Shown here one piece after another: positions 62,823 through 64,000 of a stretch of DNA of 64,000 nt (the stretch's first letter is position 1; each line of letters opens with the position of its first letter). This DNA is from Diphasiastrum complanatum. Taxonomy: Eukaryota; Streptophyta; Lycopodiopsida; Lycopodiales; Lycopodiaceae. A program made the translations under genes and the position numbers. The stretch spans positions 12,734,399-12,798,398 of the forward strand of contig CM055095.1 of NCBI GenBank assembly GCA_029204225.1, read 5' to 3'. The notes beneath the pieces are model-generated. The model saw only the letters and a list, made by a program, of their open reading frames with translations. It was not told the origin of the DNA and made no database searches.

Positions 62823-63831
62823 ATGACACCTAGGCGAGAGTGGCTATCTGATTTTCAAAAATTAGATGATGGGTCAAATGTGAAGTTGGGAGACACCTAC
62901 ACATATGATATAAAAGGAGTTATGGTGGTGCAGTTTGATGAAGAGCGGTGTCTCATCAAGAAGAAAAACAATGAAGTAATAGCTGAGGGCATAATTGCAG
63001 GGCGGTTGTACAAACTTCAGGCACAAGTGGTGGATCATCATGCATGTGTTGCGGATATCGGATCATTGAGTTAAGTTATGGCATGAGAGGTTTGGACATC
63101 TGAATTACAAAAGTCTACAAGTCTTGAGGAAATATAACATGATTGCAGTTTTACCTCAAGTTGTTTCTGATCACAAGGTTTGTGAAGGCTGTCTTAGGCA
63201 AGCATCATATGAAGAAATTTTCGCCTAGTACATTCAGGGCGAGAAATGTTCTAGAACTTGTTCATACAGATTTGTGTGGTCCTATGAGGACTCAATCTTA
63301 TGGGGGACCCTATATTATGTGACGAGTTATTACAGGAGCCTGAATCGACACATGTATCGCCTACACCAATCCAAGTACCTAGAGTGACCTTGGTTGAGAA
63401 AGGAAAGAGGAAGGAGAGATCAAGTATATGGGATACTTATTCACCTCCTACTTCACCAAGCATGAAGCATCCTACATCAGAAGCTAGAAGATTGCCTAGA
63501 TGGTACTATGAAACTATCAAGGATAGTGTCATTATGGAACAGGGAGAATCCAGAACACAAGGGACTAGGAGATCGGCTAGACTTGAAAAGCAACATGAAG
63601 ATCAGGGTCGACAGGAGGATCATCATAAGGATGGGGATGTACGCTTTGCTTACATGGCTACATTGTTGGAAACCAAGGATCCATCTACTTTCAAGGGAAG
63701 TGGAGCCTACAGAAAAACAAATTCCGAATATCTTTACCAAAGGACTTGGCAAAGCAAAGTTTCAGAAGTTTAGAGAACTTCTAGGAGTAATAGATAACAA
63801 AGTAAACATTAAGGGGACTACACTAGTCTAG
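62823..63831 (+). mobile_element. Deleted copia pol: protease tail, integrase start, linker, C-terminus
   Basis: 62823-63074 starts within the post-protease region (MTPRREWLSDFQKLDDGSNV and GDTYTYDIKG) and lacks the DSG motif. Integrase pieces follow (RFGHLNYKSLQVL, VCEGC, ELVHTDLCGPM) with stops. At about 63300 the sequence jumps to the region before RT (IWDTYSPPTSPSMKHPTSEA, RRLPRWYYETIKDS). Near 63710 it jumps to the RNase H tail (QIPNIFTKGLGKAKFQKFRE, ending KVNIKGTTLV). The whole RT is missing. It belongs with the LTR at 62015. Confidence 0.88.
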
Positions 63832-64000
63832 GTCACAGTTCGACAATAAGCATAGTAATCATATGTTATTACTGTGATCTTATCACCTGGATACATTGAT
63901 AGGACTAATGAAACTTCGAATCTAAAACTAATGTGACAGATTTGAGAATTCGGTGCTCAACTTGTGGCAATCACTATGGCAAGAAGACCAAGATCCAAAA
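63832..64000. other. Right edge, no gene seen
   Basis: No LTR start recognisable before the window ends. Confidence 0.4.

Overview
This window is nuclear DNA from a land plant with a repeat-rich genome. The evidence is two spliced genes with GT..AG introns, plant-type Ty1/copia and Ty3/gypsy retrotransposons primed by tRNA-iMet (primer sites of the TGGTATCAGAGC type), an L1-like LINE, a Tourist-like MITE and very long GA/CT microsatellites. A fern or another lineage with a large genome would fit, but I cannot name the species from sequence alone.

Two real host genes can be assembled. (1) On the minus strand at 5663-11166, five exons join in perfect phase into a 1397-residue HEAT-repeat protein that I identify as CAP-G2, the G2 subunit of condensin II. 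(2) On the plus strand at 38869-48561, four exons join in phase into a 242-residue multi-pass membrane protein resembling the AGTRAP family (angiotensin receptor-associated protein-like, function unknown in plants). Its first intron is about 8.7 kb and is filled with retroelement debris.

Layout. 1-5662: intergenic DNA with a tandem duplication, CT tracts and an odd GC-rich block of GGACGCGTCC-like words. 5663-11800: CAP-G2 and its putative promoter. 12056-12407: a MITE-like element with a TTA target duplication. 12.9-18.6 kb: decayed copia LTR and gag remnants and an unrelated LTR end with a primer site. 18.6-22.9 kb: scattered gag and integrase fragments plus a cluster of CACACGTGTG palindromes. 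22976-27363: the most complete copia element, gag to RNase H plus 3' LTR, with several stops. 27.4-31.3 kb: broken gypsy pol and a separate gypsy gag. 31.7-35.6 kb: long GA/CT arrays. 36.6-38.0 kb: degraded minus-strand copia pol. 38.9-48.6 kb: the membrane-protein gene; its intron holds a solo copia-type LTR, a gypsy LTR and integrase, a LINE endonuclease fragment fused to that integrase, and a gypsy gag between two copies of a ~370 bp repeat. 49.2-54.3 kb: a LINE with ORF1 open and ORF2 broken. 55.5-56.9 kb: a gypsy gag. 57.2-62.0 kb: a minus-strand gypsy pol split by a copia element that carries a perfect 5-bp target duplication. 62015 to the right edge: a heavily deleted copia element with a 24-bp minisatellite where gag should be.

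I see no operon, CRISPR array, toxin system or other new gene system. What is unusual here is structural: nested and chimeric transposable elements, and a small conserved gene that tolerates a very large, transposon-loaded intron. No tRNA or rRNA gene was recognised. All family assignments rest on motifs read by eye, not on database searches.
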